DNA of 64,000 bases from Nocardia pseudobrasiliensis NBRC 108224 (GCF_001613105.1 NZ_BDBS01000038.1:1-64000); one strand, 5' to 3'. Positions 34,280-43,035 are shown, numbered from the stretch's first letter. A program made the numbers and translations. Notes: generated from the letters alone by a model not told the origin.

Positions 34280-35479
34280 GTGATCAACTCGATCATTGTC
34301 GTGGCCGTGGTGGTGGTGTTGTGGGCGCTGTGTGCGGCGCGGATGCACGAGTGGCGGATCGCCGCGCCCGTGCTGGTCGTCTTCGCGGGGATCGCGATGG
34401 GGTTCACGACCCGTAACTCCATCGCCGAGACGCTCAATACCCAGGTCGCGCTGCGGGTCGCCGAGATCATCCTGGCGGTGCTGTTGTTCGTGGACGCCAC
34501 CGAGGTGCGCGGGGGACTGCTCGGGCGCGATCCGAAGTCGGCGCTGCGCATCCTGTTCATCGCGCTGCCGCTGAGCCTGGCCTTCGCGGTGCTGCTCGGC
34601 GGTTGGTTACTGCCGGGGGCGTCCTGGGCGGTGCTGCTGGTGATCGCATGTGTGGTGGTGCCCACCGATTTCGCCCCGGCGGCGACGCTGGTGCGCGACG
34701 AACGGATTCCGGCGCGGGTGCGGGATCTGCTCACGGTGGAGAGCGGCTACAACGACGGGATCGTCTCGCCCATCTTCCTGGCCGCGCTCGTGCTGGCGGG
34801 CGATCACACCCATGCCGAATCCGTGGGCGGCGCGCTGCAGACCGCGGTCCCGTCGGCGGTCAAGGCGGTAGTGGCCGGACTGGTGGTCGGACTGGTGCTG
34901 GCGTATGCGATGAATATCGCCGAGCGACGGGAACTTTCGACCGAACAGTCCCAGCGCATCGCATTGGTCGCCGCGCCGCTGCTGTCGTATGCGGCGTCGG
35001 TGGCCGTGCACGGCAACGGCTTCGTCGCGGCGTTCGTCTGCGGGCTGGTGGTCAATGTGGTGCGGCAGTCCGCGGTGTATCGGCGGGAGCTGGAACTGCT
35101 GGACGATCTGGGCTTTCTGCTCACCGTCGGTATGTGGTTCGTCTTCGGCAGCGTCGCGGTCTACGCGATCGCCGAGGGACCCGACTGGCGCATGCCGCTG
35201 TTCTGCCTGGCCGCGCTTACCCTCGTGCGCATCGTCCCGGTGCTGCTGGCCATGATCGGCTCACGCTTCGGCCGCCGCGAACGCCTCCTGCTCGGAGTGC
35301 TCGGACCGCGCGGCACCACCTCGATCGTCTTCGGGCTGCTGGCCTTCAATGTGCTCGCGATCGAGGACGGTCTCACCGTGATCTCGGCGATGACGGTGAC
35401 CGTCCTGGGCAGCGTGCTACTGCACGGCATCGGCGGACCGGTGGCTGCGCTGACCCGGCTTGTGCGGGCCGATCGCTGA
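34280..35479 (+). CDS. Cation/proton antiporter (CPA1/NhaP type)
   Basis: A 399-residue membrane protein with 11-12 hydrophobic segments from residue 4. CPA1 marks include LLFVDATEVRGGLL, the ACVVVPTDFAPAATLV segment with two charged residues in the membrane, and LTVESGYNDGIVSPIFLAAL (the ND pair is the expected ion-exchange site). It would exchange Na+ or K+ for protons. I chose GTG 34280; a longer frame opens at 34226 without support. It stands alone, abutting the pyroglutamyl peptidase gene end to end. Confidence 0.85.
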   Translation: MINSIIVVAVVVVLWALCAARMHEWRIAAPVLVVFAGIAMGFTTRNSIAETLNTQVALRVAEIILAVLLFVDATEVRGGLLGRDPKSALRILFIALPLSLAFAVLLGGWLLPGASWAVLLVIACVVVPTDFAPAATLVRDERIPARVRDLLTVESGYNDGIVSPIFLAALVLAGDHTHAESVGGALQTAVPSAVKAVVAGLVVGLVLAYAMNIAERRELSTEQSQRIALVAAPLLSYAASVAVHGNGFVAAFVCGLVVNVVRQSAVYRRELELLDDLGFLLTVGMWFVFGSVAVYAIAEGPDWRMPLFCLAALTLVRIVPVLLAMIGSRFGRRERLLLGVLGPRGTTSIVFGLLAFNVLAIEDGLTVISAMTVTVLGSVLLHGIGGPVAALTRLVRADR

Positions 35480-36094
35480 TCAGTGCAGCGTGCCCGCGGG
35501 CACGGCCAGATCGGTCTCGGTGTCCAGACAGATGCGCACGAGCTGAGTCAGTCCGTCCGCGAGCCGATCGATCGGCAGATTCGGCGGTACGTGCACGAAT
35601 CCGCCACGCAGGCCGGGCCTTTCGGTCGCGATGAGATGGCACAGGCCGTAGAACACGTGATTGCAGACGAAGGTGCCCGCGGTGTAGGAGATCGCGGCGG
35701 GGACACCGGCCGCGGTCATGGCGGCCACCGCGGCCTTGAGCGGCAGATCGGCCAGATAGGCGGCCGGGCCGCCCGGGACGACCGGGCGATCGATCGGCTG
35801 TGCGCCCGCATTGTCCGGGATGCGGGCGTCGTCGAGATTGATCGCGACCCGCTCGGGGGTGATCTCGGTGCGCCCGCCCGCCAATCCGAGGCAGATCACC
35901 AGGGCCGGATCGGATTCGGCGATCGCCTGCCGAAGTACCGGCAGCGCGGTATCGAAGACACACGGCAGCCGCACGGCCGTGACCGCGACACCGTCCGGCG
36001 CGGGGCGGCGGGCCGATTCGGCGGCGACGTCCCAGGACGGATTGGCCTCGGCGCCGTCGAACGGTTCGAAACCGGTGATCAGTACTTGTCGCAT
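35480..36094 (-). CDS. pcp: Pyroglutamyl-peptidase I
   Basis: A 204-residue cysteine peptidase (family C15) that removes N-terminal pyroglutamate from peptides. MRQVLITGFEPFDGAEANPS is the classical N-terminus. The glutamate of the triad is in TEITPERVAINLDDARIPDN, the cysteine in GTFVCNHVFYGLCH (the first Cys) and the histidine in GGFVHVPPNLP. It is cytoplasmic and of normal length. The ATG overlaps the stop of the DUF979 gene (ATGA), so it is translated with the two membrane proteins upstream. Confidence 0.93.
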   Translation of the reverse strand: MRQVLITGFEPFDGAEANPSWDVAAESARRPAPDGVAVTAVRLPCVFDTALPVLRQAIAESDPALVICLGLAGGRTEITPERVAINLDDARIPDNAGAQPIDRPVVPGGPAAYLADLPLKAAVAAMTAAGVPAAISYTAGTFVCNHVFYGLCHLIATERPGLRGGFVHVPPNLPIDRLADGLTQLVRICLDTETDLAVPAGTLH

Positions 36095-37071
36095 CAGAAC
36101 CCCCACAGATACATGATCGCGATATTGCAGACCAGGATCGCGACCGCGGTCGGAATCTGCGCCTTGATCGGGCCGTAGCGGTCCTTCATCTCCAGCAGGA
36201 TCGCGGGCACGATATTGAAGTTCGCGGCCATCGGCGTACACAGCGTTCCGGTGAACCCGCACAGCATGCCCACCGCGAGAACGAGTGTCGCGTTGCCGTG
36301 GAACTGCGTGACCAGCACCGGCCACCCGATGGCCGCGGTCATGACCGGGAACGCGGCGAAGGCATTGCCCATCACGATCGTGAACACCGCCATGCCGACG
36401 CAGTACAGCAGCACCGCGGGCAACAGCGAATCGTGCGGCAGCACCGCGGTGAAGATCCGGCCCACCTGCCTGCCGACCCCGGCCTTGTCGAACAGCAGTC
36501 CGAGGACCGCGATGAGCTGGGGCAGCAGCAGCGCCCAGCCGATCGACTGCGCGAGCCGCGAACCCTCCCGCAACGCCAGACCCGGTCCGGTCGGTCCGGC
36601 CGGGCGCAGCAGCACCATCGCCACGGCAAGGGCGAACAGCACACCCGCGCCGAGTCCGGTCAGCGCGGGAGTTCCGGTGGCGAGCAAGGGTTTTCCGCCG
36701 ATCTTCACCGAGGCCACCATGGTCGCGAAGACCAGCGCGACCACCGGGATGAGTACGGCCGGAACGAACAGCCTGTTACCGAGTTTCGTTGCGGCGGACT
36801 CACGTTCGGGCACGGTCGTGGTCGAGATCTCGGAGTTGCCTAGTGCCCCGAGACCGCCCAGCCCGCCCACGACCAGTACCGCGACGCCCAGCGGCCAGGC
36901 GGGTGCGACCTTGTCGACGACGAAAGTCGAATAGCAGAAACACAATCCGAGCAGACCCCAGAACGTCGCCGCGCCCGCGCGGCGCGGATTGTCGCGTTGC
37001 AACGCCGCGAAGACGGCATTCGCGGCGAAGAACAACCCCAGCGTCCAGTACAGCCATTCCGCGTTGATCAT
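36094..37071 (-). CDS. DUF979 membrane protein
   Basis: A 325-residue protein with about nine to ten hydrophobic segments, beginning MINAEWLYWTLGLFFAANAV. Blocks LLPQLIAVLGLLFDKAGVG, MGNAFAAFPVMTAAIGWPVL and GFTGTLCTPMAANFNIVPAI are characteristic of the DUF979 family. It always occurs with DUF969 and often with pcp, as here. The pair resembles the two halves of a permease, and a role in moving pyroglutamate or related peptides is inferred from the peptidase; none has been shown by this sequence. Confidence 0.85.
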   Translation of the reverse strand: MINAEWLYWTLGLFFAANAVFAALQRDNPRRAGAATFWGLLGLCFCYSTFVVDKVAPAWPLGVAVLVVGGLGGLGALGNSEISTTTVPERESAATKLGNRLFVPAVLIPVVALVFATMVASVKIGGKPLLATGTPALTGLGAGVLFALAVAMVLLRPAGPTGPGLALREGSRLAQSIGWALLLPQLIAVLGLLFDKAGVGRQVGRIFTAVLPHDSLLPAVLLYCVGMAVFTIVMGNAFAAFPVMTAAIGWPVLVTQFHGNATLVLAVGMLCGFTGTLCTPMAANFNIVPAILLEMKDRYGPIKAQIPTAVAILVCNIAIMYLWGF

Positions 37072-37760
37072 CGCGCCGCCACCACCGCCGCGCCGCGTCG
37101 GGCCAGCCACCGATCCAGCCAGATCAGCCGTCCGGCGTGAATCACGTACGCGCACACCGCGGTCGGCACCGCCCAGCGGGCCAGCTGCAGCGGATCGAGC
37201 TGTAGGCCGTAGGAGCTGTTGACGTATCCGGTGATCAGCAGGACGCTGCCGACGGCGATGAAGATGTCCTCGCCGAAGAACAGGCCGACATTGTCCGCAC
37301 TGGCCGAGAACGCCTTGATCCGTTCGATCATCGGATCGGTGAGCGTGCCGAATCGCTGTTCGGCCGCGCCGAGGGCCATCGGCCCGATCAGCGGTCGCAC
37401 GGTATGTGGCTGGCCGAAGATGCCGGTCAATCCGAGCGCCGCGGTGCCCTGCCGCAGCAGCATGTATCCGGCCAGCAGGCGACCGGTGGTGAGCACGCGC
37501 AGTTTCGCGATCAGTCGCCCGGCCTGCTGTTGCAGGCCGTATCGATCCAGTAGTCCGATGACCGGCAGCGTCACCACCCAGATCGTCACCGATCGGCTGC
37601 CCGCGAAGCCGTTGCCGATGCTGTCGAGCAGTTGTATCGGCGTCAGCCCGCCGAGCAGCGCCGTCACCACCCCCGAAACCAGCACCACGAGCATGGGATT
37701 GAGCCGAAGCGCGAACCCTGCGACCACCAGGGCCACACCCAATAGAACGAACACGAACAC
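37068..37760 (-). CDS. DUF969 membrane protein
   Basis: A 230-residue membrane protein with about six segments, beginning VFVFVLLGVALVVAGFALRL from a GTG at 37760. GGLTPIQLLDSIGNGFAGSR, VTLPVIGLLDRYGLQQQAGR and LGLTGIFGQPHTVRPLIGPM are family blocks. It is the first gene of the DUF969-DUF979-pcp operon, overlapping DUF979 by four bases. Alternative start GTG 37754 is also possible. Function unknown; by context it is one subunit of a transporter. Confidence 0.83.
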   Translation of the reverse strand: MFVFVLLGVALVVAGFALRLNPMLVVLVSGVVTALLGGLTPIQLLDSIGNGFAGSRSVTIWVVTLPVIGLLDRYGLQQQAGRLIAKLRVLTTGRLLAGYMLLRQGTAALGLTGIFGQPHTVRPLIGPMALGAAEQRFGTLTDPMIERIKAFSASADNVGLFFGEDIFIAVGSVLLITGYVNSSYGLQLDPLQLARWAVPTAVCAYVIHAGRLIWLDRWLARRGAAVVAAR

Positions 37761-37958
37761 TCCACAGCGCCGGGGATATTGACGATGACCGTATGGTTGC
37801 CTCGCGATTACCGCAAACCGGACAGCGTCTCGACCCCGTCGCGCCGCCGGCGTACCGGACACGCCCACGCGAACGAACGATCGAAATTTCCGCGGAACCC
37901 TGTGGCTAGGATGGCCGCCACTGGTAGCGGTTGATTTGCCAATCGTGAAGGCGGTTCC

Positions 37959-38891
37959 ATGACCAAAGCTGTACCGCAGCCCATGGCGCTCGGGGATGAT
38001 GCTGCCCGGACCCTTGCGAATGCGACGAAATCCACTCCGCAGATGGAGTCCATCACCCCTCGGTGGCTGGTCCATCTGCTGGACTGGGTGCCCGTGGAAG
38101 CCGGTATCTACCGGCGCAACCGGGTGACACACGAGAACACGGTCGACATCAAATGCGATAACGCCGACGAGTCGCCACTGCCCGAGACCTTCATCGACTA
38201 CGAGAAGGATCCGCGGGAGTACCGCCTCAAGGCGGTCAACACGATTCTCGATGTGCACACGCGGGTTTCGGATCTGTATTCGAGCCCGCACGATCAGATA
38301 GCTCAACAGTTGCGCCTGACGATCGAAGCGATCAAGGAGCATCAGGAGGGCGAGCTGATCAACAGCCCGACCTACGGGCTGATCGCCAATACCGCGGCGA
38401 AGCAGAAGATCTCGACGATCGCCGGGCCGCCGACGCCCGACGATCTGGACAATCTGATCACGAAGGTGTGGAAGGAGCCGGGCTTCTTCCTGACCCACCC
38501 GCAGGGCATCGCGGCGTTCGGCCGCGAGTGCACCCGGCGCGGTGTGCCGCCGGCAACGGTCAGCATGTTCGGCTCGCAGTTCATCACCTGGCGAGGCATT
38601 CCGATCATTCCGTCGGACAAGGTGCCGGTGGATCGCGGCAAGACCAAGTTCCTGCTGATCCGGCCGGGCGAGTCCCGACAGGGCGTGATCGGCCTCTACC
38701 AGCCAGGTCTGGCCGGTGAGCAGGGCATGGGGCTGTCGGTGAAGTTCATGGGTATCGATCGCAGCGCCATCGCGTCGTATCTGGTGTCGCTGTACTGCTC
38801 GTTGGCGATTCTGACCGACGATGCCGTGGCAGTGCTCGAGGGAGCCGAGGTGAACAAGTTCCATGACTACGCCCCGACCTATCGCAAGTAA
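37959..38891 (+). CDS. Family 2A encapsulin shell protein (MMP-I/SrpI type)
   Basis: A 310-residue HK97-fold shell protein. The sequence MTKAVPQPMALGDDAARTLA, then STPQMESITPRWLVHLLDWV, IYRRNRVTHE and the late FGSQFITWRGIPIIPSDKVP match the 35 kDa major membrane protein I of mycobacteria and SrpI of cyanobacteria. These proteins form a 60-subunit nanocompartment and enclose a cysteine desulfurase, whose gene overlaps this one by 29 bases. The N-arm region is extended, as in other family 2 encapsulins. A -10-like TAGGAT at 37908-37913 precedes a leader of about 40 bases. Not a membrane protein despite the historical name. Confidence 0.93.
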   Translation: MTKAVPQPMALGDDAARTLANATKSTPQMESITPRWLVHLLDWVPVEAGIYRRNRVTHENTVDIKCDNADESPLPETFIDYEKDPREYRLKAVNTILDVHTRVSDLYSSPHDQIAQQLRLTIEAIKEHQEGELINSPTYGLIANTAAKQKISTIAGPPTPDDLDNLITKVWKEPGFFLTHPQGIAAFGRECTRRGVPPATVSMFGSQFITWRGIPIIPSDKVPVDRGKTKFLLIRPGESRQGVIGLYQPGLAGEQGMGLSVKFMGIDRSAIASYLVSLYCSLAILTDDAVAVLEGAEVNKFHDYAPTYRK

Positions 38892-40854
38892 TGCGGACGG
38901 GGCGGCCCTGCCGGATGAGGCGTATCTGAATCGCCTTGCCGCGCAAATATTCTCGGCTCTGCCGTCGGGGGGATCTTCGATGACCTCGGAGATCCCCGCG
39001 GCGGCGACGCCGGGCGGGCCCGCCGCACAGTCCGCCAAGATCCCCTCGCAGACTCCGGCGACGATGCCGTCGGCCGAATCGGCTCCGATGTCTGTGGAGG
39101 TCCCCGCGACGATGCCGTCGGCCGGGTCGGTTCCGATGTCCGTGGTGGCCCCCGCGACAATGCCTTCGGCTGGGTCCGTTCCGACGTCCGTGGGGATTCC
39201 CGCGACGATGCCGTCGGCCGGGTCCGTTCCGACGTACTCGGGCGTTCCCGCGGCGCTGCCGCCCAGTGGGTCCGCCTCCCAGTCGGCGAAAATTCCCGAG
39301 GCCATGCCGCCCGGCGGTTCGCGCACGGTGCCGTCGGCTGCTTCCGGTGCGGTGCCGCCCGGCGGGCCGACGCCGGAACCCACTGTGCCGCAGTGGGGTT
39401 CGGAGGTGCCGATGAACGTTCCGGCCGGTACCGCATCCGCGCCGCACGTCGATCCGCTGCTGCCGGGGCTGCCGTCGTTGGATCTACCGCTCGCCCCCTC
39501 GCGGTTCGCCGCGGGGCCGGGCGCGGCAGCGCCCGCGTACTACTTCCTGGATCGGCCCGCGCCCGCGGCGGGCGGCGGGTCGCCGTACTACTTCCTGGAT
39601 TCCGCCGACCACGGCATGGCCGCCGGGGCGCATCCGCCGTTCGATGTGCACGCCGTGCGGGGTGACTTCCCGATCCTGCGCGAGCAGGTGAACGGATATC
39701 CGCTGGTGTGGTTCGACAATGCCGCCACCACGCAGAAGCCGCGGTCGGTCATCGATCGACTGAGCTACTTCTACGAGCACGAGAACTCCAATATCCACCG
39801 TGCCGCACACGAATTGGCGGCGCGTTCCACCGACGCCTACGAGAAGGCGCGCGATGCGGTGGCGCGATTCCTGGGCGCCTCGTCGGCGGAGGAGATCGTA
39901 TTCGTGCGCGGCGCGACCGAGGGCATCAATCTCATCGCGCAAACCTGGGGTCGCAGACATCTTCGGGAGGGCGATGAGATCGTCATCTCCCATCTCGAGC
40001 ATCACGCGAATATCGTGCCTTGGCAGATGCTGGCCGCGGAGACCGGTGCGGTGCTGCGGGTGATCCCGGTCGACGAGCGCGGGCAGGTGCTGCTCGACGA
40101 ATACGGTCGGTTGTTGTCGGACCGCACCAAACTCGTTGCGGTGACTCAGGTTTCGAATGCGCTGGGGACGATCACGCCGGTGCGCGAGATCGTGGCGCAG
40201 GCGCGGCGGGCCGGTGCGGTGACCGTCGTCGACGGCGCGCAGTCGGTACCGCATATGCGCGTGGATGTGCGGTCGCTGGATACCGATTTCTTCGTCTTCT
40301 CCGGTCACAAGTTGTTCGGGCCGACCGGAATCGGCGTGATGTACGGCAAATCCGAAGTGCTGCAGGATATGCCGCCGTGGCAGGGCGGCGGCAATATGAT
40401 CAGCGATGTCACCCTGGAGCGGTCGCTGTTCCAGCCCGCGCCGGGGCGGTTCGAGGCGGGTACCGGCAATATCGCCGATGCGATCGGGCTGGGCGCGGCC
40501 ATCGAATACGTCGAGACGCTCGGACTCGAGAATATCGAGCGCTACGAACACGAACTGCTCGCCTATGCCACGCCGCGACTGGCCGCGATCGCGGGTGTCC
40601 GCTTGATCGGCACCGCACCCGACAAGGCCAGTGTGCTGTCTTTCACCCTCGCCGGATACGAACCGGTCGAGGTCGGAAAGGCGTTGAACGAGAAGGGAAT
40701 CGCCGTGCGCGCCGGACATCACTGCGCACAGCCGATCCTGCGCCGGTTCGGGGTCGAGGCGACGGTGCGTCCGTCGTTCGCGTTCTACAACACCCGCGCG
40801 GAGATCGATCGCATGCTCGCCGTCGTCGAAATCCTGGCCCGCGCGCGCAGGTGA
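38863..40854 (+). CDS. Encapsulated cysteine desulfurase with a long repeat-containing leader
   Basis: A 663-residue protein. The C-terminal 400 residues (from about 260, FDVHAVRGDFPIL) are a SufS-like type II desulfurase: PLP lysine in FSGHKLFGPTGIGV (about Lys483) and catalytic cysteine in RAGHHCAQPILRR (about Cys621). It releases sulfur from cysteine as persulfide and alanine. The first 259 residues are disordered: a helix-prone LPDEAYLNRLAAQIFSALP, six or more 16-residue repeats rich in proline, serine and alanine (about 45-144), and two PxYYFLD motifs (AYYFLDRP, PYYFLDSA). In the cyanobacterial homologue the N-terminal region guides the enzyme into the shell. The start lies inside the encapsulin gene. 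Confidence 0.93.
   Translation: MTTPRPIASNADGAALPDEAYLNRLAAQIFSALPSGGSSMTSEIPAAATPGGPAAQSAKIPSQTPATMPSAESAPMSVEVPATMPSAGSVPMSVVAPATMPSAGSVPTSVGIPATMPSAGSVPTYSGVPAALPPSGSASQSAKIPEAMPPGGSRTVPSAASGAVPPGGPTPEPTVPQWGSEVPMNVPAGTASAPHVDPLLPGLPSLDLPLAPSRFAAGPGAAAPAYYFLDRPAPAAGGGSPYYFLDSADHGMAAGAHPPFDVHAVRGDFPILREQVNGYPLVWFDNAATTQKPRSVIDRLSYFYEHENSNIHRAAHELAARSTDAYEKARDAVARFLGASSAEEIVFVRGATEGINLIAQTWGRRHLREGDEIVISHLEHHANIVPWQMLAAETGAVLRVIPVDERGQVLLDEYGRLLSDRTKLVAVTQVSNALGTITPVREIVAQARRAGAVTVVDGAQSVPHMRVDVRSLDTDFFVFSGHKLFGPTGIGVMYGKSEVLQDMPPWQGGGNMISDVTLERSLFQPAPGRFEAGTGNIADAIGLGAAIEYVETLGLENIERYEHELLAYATPRLAAIAGVRLIGTAPDKASVLSFTLAGYEPVEVGKALNEKGIAVRAGHHCAQPILRRFGVEATVRPSFAFYNTRAEIDRMLAVVEILARARR
38995..39294 (+). 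repeat. 48-base repeats encoding the desulfurase cargo leader
   Basis: About six imperfect 16-codon units. The four best units (39055-39246) read PATMPSAESAPMSVEV, PATMPSAGSVPMSVVA, PATMPSAGSVPTSVGI and PATMPSAGSVPTYSGV; flanking units are more divergent (PAAATPGGPAAQSAKI before, PAALPPSGSASQSAKI after). The frame is kept throughout. Confidence 0.85.
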
Positions 40855-41270
40855 ACGCCGACCCGATCCACCCGGACGAATTGCCCGGGGCGCTGGCGCG
40901 CGGCGGGTGGGTGGTCGACATCCGCCCGCAGGCCGAACGCACCTGCGACGGTCCGCTGTTGGGCGCGTTGGCCATCGAGCGGCAACTGCTGGCCGATCGC
41001 CTCGATCCGCGCAGCGGCACGCGACTGTCGTGGGTGGGCGATCCGCACGTCGAATGGGTGCTCATGTGTTCGTCCGGGACGGACTCCGCCGGGGCCGCGC
41101 TATCGCTGCGCGCCCTCGGCCTGTCCCGGGCGACGAGCCTCAACGGCGGCTATCGAGCCCTGCGAACAGCCCGCATGCTCGACGTGGCGGGCAGCGCCGC
41201 GCACGTCGAGTGCAGCGTGGCGGCGGTGTTCGGCGGAATCCTGCCCGTACCAGCGCTCACGAACTGGTGA
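40851..41270 (+). CDS. Rhodanese-like protein of the encapsulin operon
   Basis: A 139-residue single rhodanese domain. WVVDIRPQAER is the early motif, and the active loop is VLMCSSGTDSAGAA, with the cysteine that would hold persulfide, followed by LSRATSLNGGYRALR. The desulfurase upstream makes persulfide sulfur, so this protein probably accepts or relays it. GTG 40851 overlaps the desulfurase stop (GTGA). As I recall, rhodanese and serine acetyltransferase genes often accompany family 2A encapsulins; only the rhodanese is present here. Confidence 0.85.
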   Translation: MNADPIHPDELPGALARGGWVVDIRPQAERTCDGPLLGALAIERQLLADRLDPRSGTRLSWVGDPHVEWVLMCSSGTDSAGAALSLRALGLSRATSLNGGYRALRTARMLDVAGSAAHVECSVAAVFGGILPVPALTNW

Positions 41271-41351
41271 CGGGACGGCGCGACGCGCAACCAGATGATT
41301 GGCACGACGCGCGCTTCGTCGTGTTGAGCAATTTTATGGTTATTTTCCGTC

Positions 41352-41357
41352 TAGGGT
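41352..41357 (+). promoter_or_regulatory. -10 element of a likely leaderless gene
   Basis: TAGGGT six bases before the GTG at 41364, in an A+T-rich patch that is unusual for this genome (41324-41352, TTGAGC then ATTTTATGG). The spacing means the transcript would begin at or near the start codon. Confidence 0.4.
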
Positions 41358-41363
41358 GCGGAT

Positions 41364-42212
41364 GTGGACTTAGCGCTCGAATGGGACAGACACCCCGGCA
41401 CGGGGTTGCGGCTGGCCTGTGAACTCGCCGGCATGGCGGGCGAGCCCGAGCTCGAGGACATCGCGCCCAATGGTCGGGACGCGCAGTTGATCGGGATCGT
41501 GGCGGCCCGGCGGGGCGGCGAACTCGCGGGCTGGGCCGAACTGCGCCACGACGGCGCGGGCCGGGGCTGGGCCGAGGTGCTGTACGCGGCCCGCTACGTG
41601 CGGCGAATTCGGCTGGGCCACTACGATTTCGAGGCCGCGACCGGTGAGGAGGAGTCGGTCGTGCGCACGCTGATCGCGGGCGCGGCCCAGCAGGCGCGGG
41701 TCGCGGGCCTGGAGATGCTGAGCTGGGAGGGCGCGGACGTCGGGCCGGAGGGATTGGCCGCGGTGGCCCTCGGCGCGCGGATGACCGGTGAATACGCGCG
41801 ATTGTGGACCGCCGAGCCGCGCAGTTGGACGGTTCCCCAGCAGCTGCTGTCGGCGGGACCGCTGGACTGCGTCCTGCAGGCGCTGGCCGAATCCGCCGAT
41901 CCGCTGGGCCAGGTGATGGTCGTGGCGCTGCCGGGCCCCACCCTGACCGATCCGATCGCCACGATCGCCACCTCGATCGTGGGCAGCGAGGCCTATATCA
42001 ATGTGTGCGAGGGCTTCTCCTATCGCATCGGCGACGCCCGTACGCTCGCTTCCCTGATCGGCGCGCTGATCGGCGAACTGCACGACGAACTGCCGCATGT
42101 GCTGGTGCTGCGGGTGTTCGAATACGACGACACCGTGGCCCGTTCGGCCCTCGCGCTGGCGGGTCTGGACATAGCGGCCCGATTCCACCGCTACGAACTG
42201 CCGCTGAGCTGA
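41364..42212 (+). CDS. Hypothetical protein, GNAT-like
   Basis: A 282-residue protein I do not firmly recognise. The N-terminal half (about residues 40-150) has the look of a GCN5-type acetyltransferase: LAGWAELRHDGAGRGWAEVL, VVRTLIAGAAQQARVAGLEM and ARMTGEYARLW, but the acetyl-CoA loop is not clear. The second half contains DPIATIATSIVGSEAYINVC and HVLVLRVFEYDDTVARSALA, suggesting a second similar domain. It has the high alanine content of this genome and no signal peptide. It follows the encapsulin operon after 93 bases but has its own promoter, so a link is doubtful. Confidence 0.55.
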   Translation: MDLALEWDRHPGTGLRLACELAGMAGEPELEDIAPNGRDAQLIGIVAARRGGELAGWAELRHDGAGRGWAEVLYAARYVRRIRLGHYDFEAATGEEESVVRTLIAGAAQQARVAGLEMLSWEGADVGPEGLAAVALGARMTGEYARLWTAEPRSWTVPQQLLSAGPLDCVLQALAESADPLGQVMVVALPGPTLTDPIATIATSIVGSEAYINVCEGFSYRIGDARTLASLIGALIGELHDELPHVLVLRVFEYDDTVARSALALAGLDIAARFHRYELPLS

Positions 42213-42229
42213 AGACCGTGCGCTCGCCG

Positions 42230-42459
42230 CCGTGGTCGAGCAGCATATGGCCGATCTCGTGCAGTCCGGCGTGGATCGGGGTGGCCGCATTGCCCGGCCC
42301 GGCGCGATGATGTCGTGGTCGTCGCAGGTGAGCCACAGGCCGCACAGATCGATCGGCGCCGTGGGCGGTAACGGCAGTCGCACGATGCGTCGGCCCCGGC
42401 CGCGTGCGACCGTGGCGTGGAACTCCTCGATCGTCCAGTAGCGGGGTAGTTCGAGCCGA
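42230..42459 (-). pseudogene. ImmA/IrrE-type metallopeptidase, frameshifted remnant
   Basis: On the minus strand one frame reads RYWTIEEFHATVARGRGRRI then PIDLCGLWLTCDDHDIIAPG; the next frame continues AATPIHAGLHEIGHMLLDHG, which contains the zinc motif HEIGH of ImmA/IrrE peptidases. The shift lies near 42300. No start codon is available in the first frame, and the family domain would normally run on past the glutamate helix, but the second frame diverges after LLDHGG. An XRE repressor gene ends just upstream, the usual partner. A sequencing error cannot be excluded for the shift alone, though the missing start argues for decay. Confidence 0.6.
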
Positions 42460-42489
42460 TCTGCGTCACTTCGTCATTCGCGCCGCCGA

Positions 42490-43023
42490 TCAGGTGTGAT
42501 CGTCGCGCGCGGTTCGAGTTTGCAGGGCGTGCAGCAACTGGTCGATGCCCGCGCGCGGGAAGGTGAGCTGATAGCCGTCGTCGTGGCGGCGGGCTCGGCG
42601 CAATTCGATGCCGAGGCGGTCGAGTTCGGTCACCAGGTTGGCGACGGATCGGTGGTCGCGATGGAGTCGGCGCAGCGCGTCGACTCCGCTCTCCACCTCG
42701 TCGTGGGTGTCCGGACCGGACACTTCCGCGCGCGTCGGATCGAGCGCGCCGCCATGGTGGAGCGCGTCGGTCGCGCTGCCCGGCGGCAGACCCAGTGCCT
42801 CGAGGGCGCGATTGTATTTAGCCTCGGTGGTGGCGCTGATCGTGTCGACCTGACCGCTTTCGATCCGGGACTGGACATTGCGGGTCGGTCCGCCGAGCTC
42901 GTGGATCTGCTGATGAGTGAGCAGCCGGTCGGGCAGATCCCGTTGCCGAAAGGCCTTCATCTGTCTTCCGAATCGTTGTCCGGTCGATTCCGGCTGCCAT
43001 TGCGATTCGAACTCCCCGTCCAT
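42490..43023 (-). CDS. XRE-family transcriptional regulator
   Basis: A 177-residue protein. The central helix-turn-helix is LTHQQIHELGGPTRNVQSRI then ESGQVDTISATTEAKYNRAL, reading like XRE regulators of ImmA-partner type; the C-terminal region (about 115-177, GVDALRRLHRDHRSVANLVT) is a helical segment of unknown role. ATG 43023 was chosen because a -10 element TATGAT is placed six bases ahead, giving a leaderless start; longer frames upstream run through an operator. It probably regulates itself and the damaged peptidase gene downstream. Confidence 0.78.
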   Translation of the reverse strand: MDGEFESQWQPESTGQRFGRQMKAFRQRDLPDRLLTHQQIHELGGPTRNVQSRIESGQVDTISATTEAKYNRALEALGLPPGSATDALHHGGALDPTRAEVSGPDTHDEVESGVDALRRLHRDHRSVANLVTELDRLGIELRRARRHDDGYQLTFPRAGIDQLLHALQTRTARDDHT

Positions 43024-43029
43024 GGGCGA

Positions 43030-43035
43030 ATCATA
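43030..43035 (-). promoter_or_regulatory. -10 element of the XRE gene
   Basis: TATGAT on the minus strand, six bases before the ATG at 43023. A good match to the consensus, and the spacing predicts a leaderless transcript. Confidence 0.45.

Noticed and set aside
38863..39640. CRISPR-like or mobile repeat array in the desulfurase leader
   Set aside because: The repeats are in frame, imperfect and encode a Pro/Ser/Ala linker in a gene with an intact enzyme; no spacers or cas genes.
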